Positions 46,882 through 61,500 are shown, counted from the stretch's first letter. The stretch is 64,000 bases of DNA from Chrysaora quinquecirrha (GCA_014526335.1 JACTAT010000035.1:1713452-1777451), one strand, 5' to 3'. The notes: generated from the sequence alone by a model not told the origin. Numbers and translations are program-made.

Positions 46882-48261
46882 TTCAAATGCAAGAACTGGT
46901 GAATGGGGCATTGTAGTGGTTCCAGCTTTCGAAGATCTTCAAGGTTTTCGCAGTTGTTTGTACCTATTCTCGTGGTACGATTTGTTTGTAATGACATAAT
47001 GGCGAAAAAAAGTCCGAGAAAATCAATTGATGAGATCCTTGAACGTTTGGGACGGTGATGATAAACTGGATTACTGAGAACAGTAGACCATTTCAATTTG
47101 AAATTGATGTTGTTTGTTTGTTTGCGTTTAACTGTAGCATTTTAGTTGTCTAGTTATTGTTGCCAATTTTGTTTGAGCGACCAAGTACAAATCCTCAAAA
47201 CAAACTGCAACGTTTAAGAGCCTGCTCCTCCAGAGGTTCAAGAATTATCTGAATTCAAAACTAACCAATAAGAATGCATTTCCAATACTCAAAGCTATGA
47301 TGACTCCGTATGTCTCTCGGTTATTATTAAAATGTTGATTCATTAAGAACGTGTCAAGAACCGATTTGCATAAGTCAGTCAAGTGAAACTTAAGTTTCTA
47401 AAACAAGTATGAAATACTGGCTATTTATTTCTTATGCCAAATGGAAGGTTTTAAAAAGGCATTATTAAGCGTCAAAAAAAATTGAGCACTCCCCGAACAA
47501 TATGCATTTCATACAATTGTTTCAGAGATAATTCTACGTTTAATTGATACATTTACATTTACGATGTACATGTAAAGAATTCAGAAAAGCAGGCTCTTAT
47601 ATGTAGTTCTTTACTGTATAAACTGATTGACATGACATGTTACCGACTGTTTGGTTGTTATACTCAAGATTTGATTTTGAGGACAGTCTTGTTTAGTTTT
47701 GTTTATGTTAGCAGTAATAAATCAATTAAGTACGACCATGTTAGGGCTCGAACTTGCGGCCAACACAAGTTCAATACCTCTTGGTCCTATCAATTTTTGT
47801 CAAAAAATTGAATCCTGTGCACACACCGCAAAAGTATTACTCTTTATTGAAGAGTAGAGTCTAGTCTTCAACTTTTAAGTTTCGTTTGCAACTGTTAAGT
47901 TTCGTTTAAGTTTGCAAGTTTCGGACCTATCAAGGTCTGTTAACTTTTAGAGAGAGGGGGTCTGTTAACATTTCCTAACGTTTCGTTTGCGGACTTTGTG
48001 TTACAAGTAGCTATGATTGACATGCTCTTGTCAAATACGTATGACGTTTTGAAGCTCATCCATAGCGTATGGATTGTTTTTTGTAAATAATAAACGTTTC
48101 TTTATATGTTGTCTATGTCATGTATGCTAAGCTCTGCCTCATCTATATATCTCTATGTATCTATGAAATTTATTCTAAAAAGAGAGCCGAAGACATGTAG
48201 ATCTTTTGACTCAATGCTGCCATGCTGCTAGTTTTTCAAGTTTCCTGTCTCAGAAGTGTCT
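46882..48261. other. 3' flank of Myt1, probable 3' UTR then intergenic
   Basis: No coding motif. Candidate poly(A) signals AATAAA lie near 47716 and 48088. An antisense B-box-like GGGCTCGAAC at about 47751 suggests another decayed tRNA-derived repeat. Confidence 0.4.
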
Positions 48262-49018
48262 AACGTCAACAAAAGGTACGACCAAACATTGTTGGTCAAA
48301 TATCTGAAATTTGCTTGTTCAATAAAACGCTTGATCGATTGGCCACATCACAAAACATTGCTCATCAAACATTTTTTGATTAGGCAAGCAGTTAAGGCCC
48401 TGGCCCAACGATCAAACATTGTTGGTCAAACATCTAAAACTTGCTTGTTAAACAAATTGTTTGATCGATTGACCATATGACATTACACTACTCATCAAAC
48501 ATTTTTTGATTAGGCAAGCAGTAAGGCCCTGGCCTAACGATCAAACATTGTTGGTCAAACATCTAAAACTTGCTTGTTAAGCAAATTGTTTGATCGATTG
48601 ACCATATGACATTACATTACTCATCAAACATTTTTTGATTAGGCAAGCAGTTAAGGCCCTGGCCCAACGATCAAACATTGTTGGTCAAACATCTAAAACT
48701 TGCTTGTTAAACAAATTGTTTGATCGATTGACCATATGACATTACATTACTCATCAAACATTTTTTGATTAGGCAAGCAGTTAAGGCCCTGGCCTAACGA
48801 TCAAACATTGTTGGTCAAACATCTGAAACTTGCTTGTGGAACAAATTGTTTGATTGATTGACCATATGACATTACATTGCTCACCAAACATTTTTTTGAA
48901 GTTTTTAAAAACGTTGTCAAACAAGCTCTGGCCGTCTGGAATGTTTTGTTACGTGGTCAAACGGTCTAACATTGCTTGCAAAGCAAATCTCAAATGTTTG
49001 AACAACAATGTTTGATCG
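48262..49018. repeat. 130-bp tandem array derived from the GGCCCTGGCC MITE
   Basis: AAGGCCCTGGC occurs at 48394, 48523, 48653 and 48783 (spacings 129, 130, 130), preceded by a partial copy. Each unit has GATCAAACATTGTTGGTCAA, TTGTTTGATCGATTGACC and GATTAGGCAAGCAGT. The array ends with a unique right-hand MITE half (GTGGTCAAACGG ... CAATGTTTGATCG). One element's left half has been tandemly multiplied. Confidence 0.92.
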
Positions 49019-49537
49019 CGTGTTTTAAAAATGCTATGATAAAATTCTTTCTTCGTGGTTAGCTTTATTATTTATTATGATAACGAATGATATATTTGGG
49101 ACTCTTCAATGGGTTTCAATGATTAGGAAAGATCTCTTTTGACAAGCTAGAGTGCCATAATCATATCACTCAACTCAAGAAACACTCCTTGATGCAAAGT
49201 TTCCTGTACAAATGAGTTAATTTTTAGAAGCCAAAACCTGTTTGCTGATCAAAACTATTAAACATTTTGGGTAAATACTTTATATTCTTTCAAGCACTTG
49301 GGTTCCCGTTGTATCTTTCCTTGTTCCCCTAATAAACAGGGACAATTCCCTTCGTGTTTGCGTCATTCAATGGTTTGCGTTTGCTTGGGGACATTACCCT
49401 TTTTCGCCAAAAAATATTGCGTCATTCAAGATGATCCCATAATCCTTTGTTTATTATTGTCTTTGCATGCTGGGAACAATACTTCTGTGAAAAATTTTCT
49501 TCCATGTTGACTAGGCCATCGAGAAGTGCAAAGCAAA
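49019..49537. other. 5' flank of the paracaspase gene
   Basis: No coding motif and no confident core promoter. The coding ATG at 49538 lies in the context GCAAAATGTC. Confidence 0.45.
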
Positions 49538-52500
49538 ATGTCTTTCAGAAATGTTAGCGAGCTTGATCACGCTGTATTAAAAAAGTTTTCAATTTTGATG
49601 AACCCTCGTATGGTCGTTGGAAGTGACTGGATGTCAATGGCTGGCGCTTTCGGTCTGAAATATCAAGAAATCCTGAATTATGACAGACAAATCGATCCAA
49701 CTTTGGCTGTCCTGAAAGATTGGTGGGCAGAAGACGGTGATCGAACAGTAACAGCACTGATTAAAATCTTGGAAAACATCAAAAGATTCGATGCTGTGAA
49801 GCTACTTAGGCCGCATGAATTTTGCTGTAAGTATAAGTTACGTAAATGCAACCTAAAAAGGGTACAGGAGGAAAACCAGACCCCAAGCAAGACAAGACAA
49901 GGCAGGCCTAGACTTGATCTGTTGATTGTTGAAAGTAGCTATGACTAATACTTTATCTCTGTCTAGGAAGAAAATTGTTGTAAATGGCAAGCAATATGAT
50001 GAAATTCCGTAATCATGCCCAAGTTCAATCATTTAGTAATATTGTCATCAACATCATCACGGTCAGCGTCATTATTGTCATCTTGACTGTTGCCAACTGC
50101 ATTCAGGCAAAAATCTCTGACTTGAAAGAGCATAGAGCATTTTCTATTGTTCTTTTTATTGTTTGATTGTTTAATCTTTGGTGTATTTGGCGTGGCATTT
50201 ACATAATGCACTCTGGGCCTTTTGTCATCTTCATTGTCATTGTCATCATCCAGACTGGAAAGTTTGCTCTGCGCCCGCAAGATATTGCCCGCGCAGCTCT
50301 GTTCTATTTTTGTTAAATTGGCCGCGCAGTTGGCATAAACAATAGAAAAACAATAGGTCACCTGAGCTTTCTATTGTTTTTTCAACGCATAAAATGCACA
50401 GGGCAAATTTAGGCCATTACAACTTGCCCGCGCAAAAATCAAACTTTCCAGTCTGGGTCATCATCAACATTGTCGTCATTGTTATCAACATCATAATCAT
50501 AATCATCATCATCAAAATCATCCCCATCATCTGCATCACCATTATCATTGTGATCATCATCATCATCACCATCATCATCATCATTATCATCATCATTATC
50601 ATCATCATCATTATCATCCTCTTCAGTTTCATGCTTTCTTTGCTGTCATCATAGTCATCATTGTCATCACTATCACTTTCTTTGTAAGTATACAAGCATT
50701 CTTTGTTCACATTGAGATGGGCCAGACTGAATTTTCCTGCACAGTGATCACAGAAGTGGAAACGATTGAAGAACCATAAATCCTAAGTCTGGACTTGTAG
50801 GGGGTATCAGGTTGATTCACCGTGCCCCTTTGGCTCAACTTCCTTTTCACTCAGTACATAAAGGAACTTGCAGTGAACTGAGAGGTTTATTTCTATGCAA
50901 TGGTTCATTAGACTGTTATCCCATCTTTGCAAGACCCTCCATCATCAATGATCATTATGAAAAGGTGGCTGGCACTTGAAATAATTGAATCTTACTTACT
51001 TGATTTACTGATTTAGTTTCATTGAGAACATCACCTATCAAGCTAGTTGGCTCTGATGTATTTTCTTTGCGCAAAAAGGCTACCAGATTCAGCAAGATGA
51101 ACCCCATGTCCGTCATTGATATGTCGTTCATCGGGAATGTTAAGTAGGAATTTTTCAATCCCTGTGTATTCCTTGGACACAGATGTACTTAATGTTCATT
51201 CCTTTTACAGCAGCTGACTCTTCAAAGTCAAGCTATTCCAGCGGTGCAGCTAAAGCTACAGAGAGCACGGACAATGAAGAGCAATATCCAGTTGTGTATT
51301 TGCCACCAACTTCAATTCCAGCTGAGCATTCAAGTTCTTTGCCTAACCAGAATGCCACCGCTACTGAAAATGTATCTGAGGATCCTCCAAGTGTAAATTC
51401 ATCTGCAAGTCAAACTGCATCATCGATGTCAGAAAATCAAAACGCAATAACGAGCACATCGATCTCAAACTCAAATGAAATAACAGATACCACCTTATCA
51501 GGATTTGCAAATGTCACAGCAGCACGCTCAGCTCCACCAAGCTCACTGCCATTGTCAAATGGGACAAATGGTAAGTCTTGAAAAATTGTCATTGATCCAA
51601 TTTTAAAGTGTATACTTGTCAAATTTCTCACAACCAGGTTTTTCTAGCCAAAACTTGATAATATTAATGCATTTTTAGATGCTGCCTGTACCAACCCATG
51701 AAAAAAATGACATGTTAAGATTTATAAATAATTTCATTCAGTTTCAAAACATTTAACACTTTTTTCTAGATCATACTACAGCTGCCACTCTACAGAGCAA
51801 GTCAGGCTCAACTGAAAATTCATTACTTGGAAGAAGTAAGTCTACAAACAGCTAATATTAGATGCTTTCATGCTGGTAGAGCAACGTCATACAGAACTCT
51901 TATTCTCACTTGAACTCTTCAACTGAATTTTGTTGGCTGTCTCGCGATTGCTGTACCCAATACCCAGTAAAACACCAATTTCCAACTTGATATTTCTAAT
52001 TCGTGCCATCTACATCTGGGTATTTTTTTCTCTATCGATAAGTGTTTTGGTTTGTTTCTGAAATTTGTATAAGGAATTTCTGCTCTTTTTCGAAAAGACT
52101 TGTTTTGCTCCTTTTTGCTATCGTGAAGTTTTTTGCAACTTAAAAACATTTTGGAAACCAAGAATCAAAGAATGCTTTTCCCTTTGACAAGTGGGAGATG
52201 AAAAGCTATAGGATGTTCAAAGATGTCACACTTTTTATCACAGTTTTGATTTTTGATCTTTTATGATAATGAGTTATCATAAGTTTTCAACAACTTTAAT
52301 CCTAAACCAAACAAGCAATTTTATAACATTGTCTTTTTAGGCTTTGCCATTCAAAATGATGGCATTAATGGTGCAAAAGTTAGACAGCAAACAGATGGGG
52401 CTAAGAATGGTAAGCATAATAAAGTGATATTATAACGGTTTGATAGCATGATAGTATAATAATATGATAAAGAAATAGTATTACTAGTATAATATTAAAA

Positions 52501-55500
52501 TATAAAGAACATTTTGCGTAATGATGAAGTACAGTGAGAGCCTATTAGGATAGTAAACTAATGCAGTAAAGAAAACAATGAGATATTATAACAGTTTCAT
52601 AGTAGGATGGTATAATAATTTGACAGTGAAGTAATATGACTAGTGTAATATGCAGTAAAGAAAACAAAGAGATATTATAACGGTTTCATAGTAGGATGGG
52701 ATGATAATTTGATAGTGAAGTAATATTACTAGTATAATATTAAAATATAAAGAAAATTTTGCGTAATGATGATGGAATAGTACAGTGAAAGCATATTAGA
52801 ATAGAAAATCAATGCAGTAAAGAAAACAAAGAGATATTATAACGGTTTCATAGTAGGGTGGTATAATAATTTGATAGTGAAGTAATATTACTAGTATAAT
52901 ATTAAAATATAAAGACAATTTTGCGTAATGATGATTGAATAGTACAGTGAAAGCATATTGGAATAGTAAACTAATGCAGTAAAGAAGACAAAGAGATATT
53001 ATAACGGTTTACTTTCATAATAGAATGGTATAATAATTTGATAGTGAAGTAATATTACTAGCATAGTATAAAAATATAAAGACAATTTTGCGTAATGATG
53101 ATGGAATAGTAGTGAAAGCATATTGGAATAGAAAATCAATGCAGTCAAGAAGCAATAATATTATATTCAAGAGTTTGTGTTGTGAAATATTACAATGGTG
53201 AAGTAATTTAAAGATTACAAGATATATTTGTATTACTTAGGTATCAGGCTAATTTTATATTAATAGTGATATACTAATATTACTGTAACAAAATAGACTT
53301 TGGTTTTCTAACTGTAGAATCAGACGCTATTTTTACTGCAACTCTGAGTTTGTGAATATTTTGAGAATGCAGCTAAGTTTCTAGGTTCTTTCTTCATTCA
53401 ATTTTAGCAAGAAAAATGTTTGTGAATTCAGTACAAACGCAAGGTAATTTATTTAATCCTTCTAAAGTTGCCTGTAAACGTTTTCTAAGACTGATTTAAA
53501 TTGAGAAAAGTAGCAGTAGAATAGATATATAGTTTATTCGAAAAGAAGTGGTTTGAATTTGCAGTCATTAATGTACTTAAGTGCACTGTCCGATGGTAAT
53601 TTTTACGGTTGACATTCGCCCTATCGATCTCTAAAGGGAGATGAAAATTTACCTAAGGAAGCGAATCTTTAGATATTAGGCGTTCTAGTTAGCGACGAAC
53701 TGGATTCACTTTGAACTGGATTAGTTTTCATAAAAGATGACTTTTTGTTTACACAGCTCCTTTCTATACCTATACATAACAATCCTGAAATCAAGGAGAG
53801 TCGCTCCATTTGGAAGGAAGTTTTGTATTGCTTGCATAAGCGTCTTTACATAGTTTCATGATTTTCAAATTTCTTTTTACAGTGCCAAGCCCAACAGTTG
53901 GATTTGAGGCACCTTTATTTCCGTCGCCTGGTAAGAACTTAGAAGTTCAACTTTTTTGTGGTTAATCTCTGATTTGTTTTCTTTCTTCTTGTTTGCTTTG
54001 TAATTTAGATGTTACATCCGTCTTAGATGTTGTTTTGCGCAAGTTTGACTTATGATAATAATTTTGGCATCGGCTGTATAAATAAGAAATTACCAAATAT
54101 TACCAAATAATCTGTAATCCTCGGTGTTTACATGCAGTAATCTTTTGCAGTAATGGAAAGCAATGGTGTGGAGAATCTGCAAGCTAAGATGATATGTAAG
54201 TACTCTTCGATTTCTGTTAAATTAAGAATAATTTCGAGCAAAAATGTAAAGAAAAGGGGTGTTGGAATGTAAGTGAGCTAGTATTGGACCAGCTCTTTAG
54301 GCTTTAAACCTAGGATACTCAAAAATTTCTTTTGAATTTTATTCTTGTCATTATTTACGGTACTTTTGTCTTCTTCATTCTGGTTGTTCTCGTCGGATAA
54401 ACCTAGTAAAATTTTATTCAATATAGGGACTAGCTCCTGAAACTGCGAATTCCTCTAGCCTCTGCTTTCATCTTCTTTTCGGCAGTACTACTCGATAAGC
54501 GTCAGTAGAGGGTTAAGGCCTCGTGTGGGCCATGCAAATGGTATAGTGTTTTACTAAAGCTTGGTAGGTTGCTCCTTAGAAGATGCATAGAAGAAAAATG
54601 ATGCGTTGGTCGTTGCAGTGAGGCTTTTTTAGTTTTACTGGTGATTCTACCTAGGAAACTTATGGAGTTCCAATTGCAAATATACTTCATATACAGTAAA
54701 TCCCTTACTTTCGCCAATGTAGGTTTACGTTTTCCAGAAAGATTTCCAGTTTTTCTCCCAAATCAAAAGTCAATGGAATACCATCCTTCCTTTGTCTGTG
54801 TGTAATATTGCAGTAAGTGGAGAATTGTTATCCCTGTTTATCAGAGCTACTTACCACCCGGTTCTCTACTTGGGTTAACTTGTGGGACTCTATTTGGGGT
54901 TTTAGGGATAAGATAGGACCTATAATTAGCAATAAGCAAGGAGTATGGCTATGAAAATCGTGGAACTTGGACGATAGTGCACACTGCTCACTGGGAAAGG
55001 TTGGGGATTGAGAGGTCAAGTCAAAACTTTTAAGGAACATGCTACTTTTAATAAGGAGCAAGAAAGCAACAGTCTGTCCTATCAGATATCAATCTATCCT
55101 GTGTATGAGTCAAGCCATAATATTATCACATGTTGAATAACAGTCTATTCAGTATATTATCAAGTATAATTCCTGTACTTGTGTGTTCAGTTTTAATTGT
55201 TTACCTTTTAGTTCCTCATGACAAAGGTGGCCTTGGTGATTGGAAATCAGAACTATAAAAGGCGGAAATTCGACAATTTGGGTTATACTTTGAATGATGC
55301 TTTTGATATAGCAACTGCTCTTAAGAAACTTGGTTTCAAGGTAAGTTTTGTGTGTAGTGTTTGATTTGTACAAATCTTCAACTTGCAAGAAATACCGAAA
55401 ACAGCGGACCTACTTTAATGCTTTTTTGTCGGACACTGCTCGTGGTACAAACATCAGGAACAGACCGAAACAACTGACTAAGGCGGAATTTATACTCAGA

Positions 55501-58500
55501 TGCAGATCGAAATACCCGTGTCAGAAAAGTCAAGCTGGATTGGCATCGTGTTTGAACGCCAATCAGCTCGCGCGATACAGCAGGATGGAAAATTATACAA
55601 ATTATACTAATTAAAGAGTCAAAGTGAAACGAACTGTTTGTTGTCAACACTCAGGCTGTTGGTTTGATGTGGACAGATTCAAAAACGCCAAAGTGAATAA
55701 TTATCTGGTGATTGGTTCATGTCCATCCGAATCTGGGTATAAATTCCGCCTCAGTAAATTGATTCGGTCTGTTTCTGACGTTTATACTCTTCAAGTTTTG
55801 TTTACAGAAATGTTCTTCGTTTAGCTTAAGAACAAAATAACTCCAGTTTTTTCCTTCTGGGTCTCTTCTTCTGCAATTGTTAAAGTTGACAGTATGTTTT
55901 AATTTTTTAACAGCTTTTTATCAAATTAATTGTGTATCTTGCGAAAGCTTATCTGATTAGTTAAAAGGAGTCTGCTTGAAAGAGCTGAGTAGACTAACAA
56001 ATAGTTATTCCGTTATAATTACTCGCGTCCTTACTTACTCGCTGATTTACTTACCTGTAGGTTATCAGTTTTCATGATCTGACGCTGACTGAAATGAGAA
56101 CCTCGATGCTTGCATTTTGTCGTCTTCTTGGTAGGTTTATAAACTGAGATTGTCTCCAAATTTTCTATTTGCGTCTGTGTACATATTACTATAACTTCCA
56201 GGGTAATTTTTGCCTATGAAAAATGTGCTATATGTACTATGTACTAGATATTATGGAATTTAAACATCCATGGAGAGCGAAACAGAGTGCAATAATGTAC
56301 ATCTCTATGAAACTCAAAATTACGTCATTGAATATAAAACATGGCTCCTTTATCAGCATTTTGAATCTCAAACCTGTAATATTTTGTTTAAGATTTTTAA
56401 GCTTCGAAGTTTTCGGTCGTAATTTGATAAGAACGTCAAAGGAATCCCTAGGCCCTGGCTAAACGATCAAATATGTTGGTCCAACATTTTAAATTTGCTT
56501 TACCACAAATTTTTGACCGTTTGGCAACGTCCAAAAACATTGCTTTTCGAGGAAAAGTAACAAAATTTATGGCTTGATGTTTTTGAAAAATTTTTAAAGC
56601 ATTTTTTGCTTGCCGCAAGCAAAAAATGTTGGACAAGAGATGTTTTTAGACGTGGCCAAACGGTCAAACATTTTGCTTAACTTGCAAATCTCAAATGTTT
56701 GATTAAAGTTGTTGGGTCATTTGGTCAAGGCCTTAGACTTGGAATTTTAACTGACAGTCAACGCATAAGTGAAGATCATTTCACCAAAATCAAATACAGT
56801 TAAGCCTTGAACCTTATTCCTGAATCGTTTCGGATATTTCTTGTGAAAAATGTTCTGTAGTTTAACTCTGACCACTGTAGACCGCTATTTGAGGTCAGGC
56901 CTCAAAACATTTGTCTCCTTTCCCCTGTGTTTTGACAAGGAGCTACACATTTTTCGTGGTAACAAGGTAGTTTATAATTTATTACTTCAAAAAATACTAT
57001 TAATTACTGTCGCTTATTTTCAGGTCCTGGTATTTTCGCTGTATTCTATTTTGCTGGACATGGATTTGAGCTGGATGGGGAAAACTATCTTTTGCCTGTC
57101 GATGCCAACAGTACTGACCCTGACTCCTGTATAAGGGCACAAGAATTTCTTCAAGAAATGCAAAATTGCAATACATTATTGAACCTGATTTTTATCGACT
57201 GTTGCAGGTCACGGTATGTAAAAAATTGTACATTGATATTGCATTTGTATCACCTCATATCTGACCTTCATCCTAAACAAGACTAAATATTATTAATCTT
57301 TTTCTGACACGAAGCAAATGCTAATAATATTGTAAGATATGTACTAAGCAATTATTTCCCTGTCATCTCTGTTGTTCTACCTCATACTTTGTATATAAAG
57401 ATTGAATAACATTTTATATCTAGAAACATGCGATTCTACGCTATTCTGACACGTTGTAGCAAATACTAATAATATTGCAGAATATGGACTATGCAAGTAT
57501 TTTCCTGTCATCTCTGTTATTCTACCCCATATTTTCTATAAAGATTGAGTATTATTTTTCATCTTAAAGCATCCGTTTCTACGCTATTCTGACACGTTGT
57601 AGCAAATGCCAATAATGCTTAAACATTTTTACTTACTCCTGCTATGAAGTGACTACACCTTGATTTAAATTTTTTGTATTTAAATTCCTCTGTACAAGTG
57701 TAATCTCGCTAATTCCTAATTATTGTTATTTATTTATATTCAGATCAAGAGAAAACACCGGCTCCAAATCTTATCTCAAACGTTCGTCAAGAGGAAATAC
57801 TATTATCGCTTATTCGTGGTAAGTATCAAATCTTTGAGATGATTCTTTCTCTGACAAGCTAGAAAATATGGATAGGCCAATAATCTGTTAAAGTGTTGGT
57901 CATGTCCCTTATTTGCCTAGCTATATTTGTTCTTTTGTTGTGCTTTCTGCATTTTGTGTTTTAAAAAAGTCACACAGTTGATGGTTTTATTTCTGTTCTG
58001 ATTCTTCTTTGTTCTTGTAGTATTACACAGCATGTCGCTTTCGAAGAACCTGATCAGAAGAATGGTGTTTATGCGAGGCATCTTCTCAAGCATATACTCA
58101 GAAATACGCGAATTGAAAATATCTTAATGGACGTTAACACAGGTAAGCTAAAGAACTGATCCCATTTAAAGTGGCTTTTGTACTACACTATTTCCAATTA
58201 AACTTCTACGTCAATTACTGACATGCATGTTATGCAGATTTCATTCAAGTAAAGAAGGTAACATTCAAGTTTCAATGTGGAAAAAGAATGCAGTCACCCT
58301 GCAATTATTTCAGTTGCAGTTTTAGAATTCTTACTGCAGAAATTTGAGCCATGCAGCTGATAGTGTTGCCCAAATAAAAAAACTTCAAAATAGCTGCGAA
58401 TCAGTAGCAATTGTGCTATCCTTGTTACTGAAATGATATAGACACATTAAGTGAAACACCACGCGAAATGTCTCTTAGTTTAGCCACAGCTTATAAGATT

Positions 58501-61500
58501 CTGTTAATTCTGTCTCACAATACCTGTTGGGGTTTTGATCACGTCAGAAAATTTTACGTCACCTCGGTATAAACTCTCACTTTGTCGGTAATGTTGCGTC
58601 AACCGTATAACACAAAATATCCACCATACAAAGCATTATATGGGAAGGTGGTCTCGCCCTGTCAGCCTGGATCTCGGAGTTGAGGTGTTTTTGCTGGTAT
58701 AACAGGCCCTATGTTATTAAATGGTTTAAGATTTTGATTTGGATTTGAGATTGAAATTTGTTTTTTTTTACAGCTGTCATGGCATCTCAATCAGTACTTC
58801 AAAGACCAACATTCGAATCAGATGCTGGATTTGACTGCAGACTAACCGCACCAATTCAACCAGAAATGAACGAGTCTCTTCAGAGAGAAAGATTTTGTCT
58901 TTGGCAGGAAGGAAGTCGTAAGTGTGATGTGATGCTTCATACACTCATTTTTATCTGTTTCTAAGTTCTACAGCGACAAGCATAATCTAAACGATAACAT
59001 CTTCTTGGACGGTCCCTAGTTTAAGTTTTTGATAATGTATAGACATTTTGAGGCTCCCAAAGAATCTTTCCTTTCTCCAAGATTATTGTGTTGCTATGAA
59101 TAACTTTTGCTTTGCAAACAGGCTGGATAAGATTACCCAGGCACCCGTTGGAAACTATTTTTAGCTAGCCCTATATTGGAAACCATTTTTAAACCTCGGA
59201 TTCGGAACAAATTTGTTCTCACTATTGGTAGACTTAACAGTCTCAGAATTTGTATTTGTTGCTGCTTGAATTCGGAATCAGAAGGTCTGGAACGCTTAGT
59301 AGGCCCTCTGAATCTTCTACTCTAAAATGCAGACGGTTCGGTGGACTTCAGAAAAGTCTATTAGAAAATAGGTTCTCGGAATCTTTTATTCTAACAAGCA
59401 GAAAGTTCGGTGGACTTCAGAGAAGTCTGTTAGAAACTCTTTTACTCTAACAGGCAGAAGGTCCGGTTGAATTTCAGAGAAGTCTTAGAAATTAGGCCCT
59501 CTGAATCTTCTACTCAAACAGGCAAATGGTTTGGAGGACTTCAGAGAAGACTGTTAGAAACTAGGCCCTCTGAATCTTCTACTTGAGCAGGCAGACGGTT
59601 CGGTTGACTTCAGTGTGTTAGGAACTAGGTCCTTTGAATCTTCTACTCAAACAGGCAAGATGGTTCGGTTGACTTCAGAGAAGTGGGTCAGAAACTAGGC
59701 CCTCTCAATCTTTTACTCTAACAGGCAGAAGGTTCCGTTGAATTCAGAGAAGTCTTAGAAACTAGACCCTCTGAATCTTCGACTAAAACAGGCAAGATGG
59801 TTCGGTTGACTTCAGAGAAGTGGGTCCGAAACTAGGCCCTCTCAATCTTTTACTCTAACAGGCAGAAGGTTCGGTGGACTTCAGAGAAGTCTTAGAAACT
59901 AGGCCCTCTGGATCTTTTACTCTAACAAGCAGAAGGTTTGGTGGACTTCAGAAACGTCTATTCGAAACGAGCTTGATGAAATGTGAGCCTGCTTAATCCA
60001 TTGTTTCTAATATATTTGAAAAAGTCTGTTCATCTCAGACTGTGACGTTTTCAAAATTTGATAGGCTTAGAATTTCCAAATAAACTTCAACGCATCCTTA
60101 AAGCTTGCAAATCTCAACTAAGAATATTCAATTCAATATGTTTTCTTTATGGTTATTAGTCATTTACTTATTCATAATATCATTGTATTTACAGGACTAC
60201 CAGAACCAATGACATTAGAAATGGTTCCTTTCGACATAACGTTACAATTTCTACCAGCCTTCAGCAACCTAATGGCTGTAGTCGTCAAAGCGAGAAGCAA
60301 TGTAATCAGTGCGGTAAAAGATCTTCGATTCACAGTGGCTGCGTTTCCTGTAAGTCTCCATACCTATTAAATTTATATTTACTGATAGTCTTTGGCCATT
60401 TCAAATTCCAATAGAGTGTTTGACTGTGGCATCCTAGTAAATCTTTACCGTATTACCTTTAATTAGTGCCCTGGGTGCTTATTTAAAATTTTTCTCAATG
60501 AGGAGCAATTGTTTGAAATGCTATGAATGAACTAATCTTCTGTTGAAACCTAGCAGAAGATGTCTCTTGATTCCTCCTATAAGGATCTTGTGCAAACGCT
60601 GGCAAAGGGAAGTTTCAGACCATAGTCAATAGATAAATTTCTATTGACTATGTTCAGACTAACCTTATAGACAACTCAATCAATTAGGGTGGTATGTGAG
60701 CGCGTGTTTGAGGAAATAAGGTATTGCAAGTTCTCAGTTTGATCTTCATTTTCTGCAGAAGGAGAAGATTATTCTGATATGTCAAAATCTGTCGAATACG
60801 CTTAATATTGGCTTAGACTTGGCCGACCAAAAATACATTGCAATAGGAAATCACTTTATTTCTGAGACATGTTCTAAACTTCTTGAAATAGAGCTACAAT
60901 GCAATGATTTTCTAGATCATAAAGTTGTCTGACTAATTTCAACATGACCATATTTAAACTTTCAAAATTAGGTAATAATTGAATCGAACCATTGGGGCTA
61001 CCTAATTTGCATAAAACAATACTAGCAATAGAGTTATTATGTACTTTGTTTGTTTATATTTTAGCCACTATACGTAGAAGCAGATGTGAAAGCTATTGAA
61101 TTGAATCCTGGTGACGAGGACGTTGAAATTGGGGATTTTCGAGTGTATTGCTTGCAAAAACTCTATGTAAGTCTGTGTGTACATTTCTTATGTATGTCAT
61201 TACAATAGACTAACTAATTACACTGTTCTGTCAAATTGGCTTCCAGCAGCTGTTAAGGCCTACTGAAAACGATTTCCTACTTAATGGTGCGACAGTGCCT
61301 ACTTGATATCTCAGTAAATTTTTAACGATCAATGCTTGCAACGTCAGTCGCTGTCAACGAAAAAATCAATACAATGTCGAAATTCTTGAACAAAATTTTT
61401 CTAATCATTAAATCTTGTACTTTTTGAAACAAAGACATGCTTTAATTCAAGTCAGAATGCTCCAAAATTGATCTCCGTGTTATGGAGTTTGATTCTCATG

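Noticed and set aside
50394..50710. Ile-rich plus-strand and Met-rich minus-strand open frames
   Set aside because: Products of the ATC microsatellite read on both strands.
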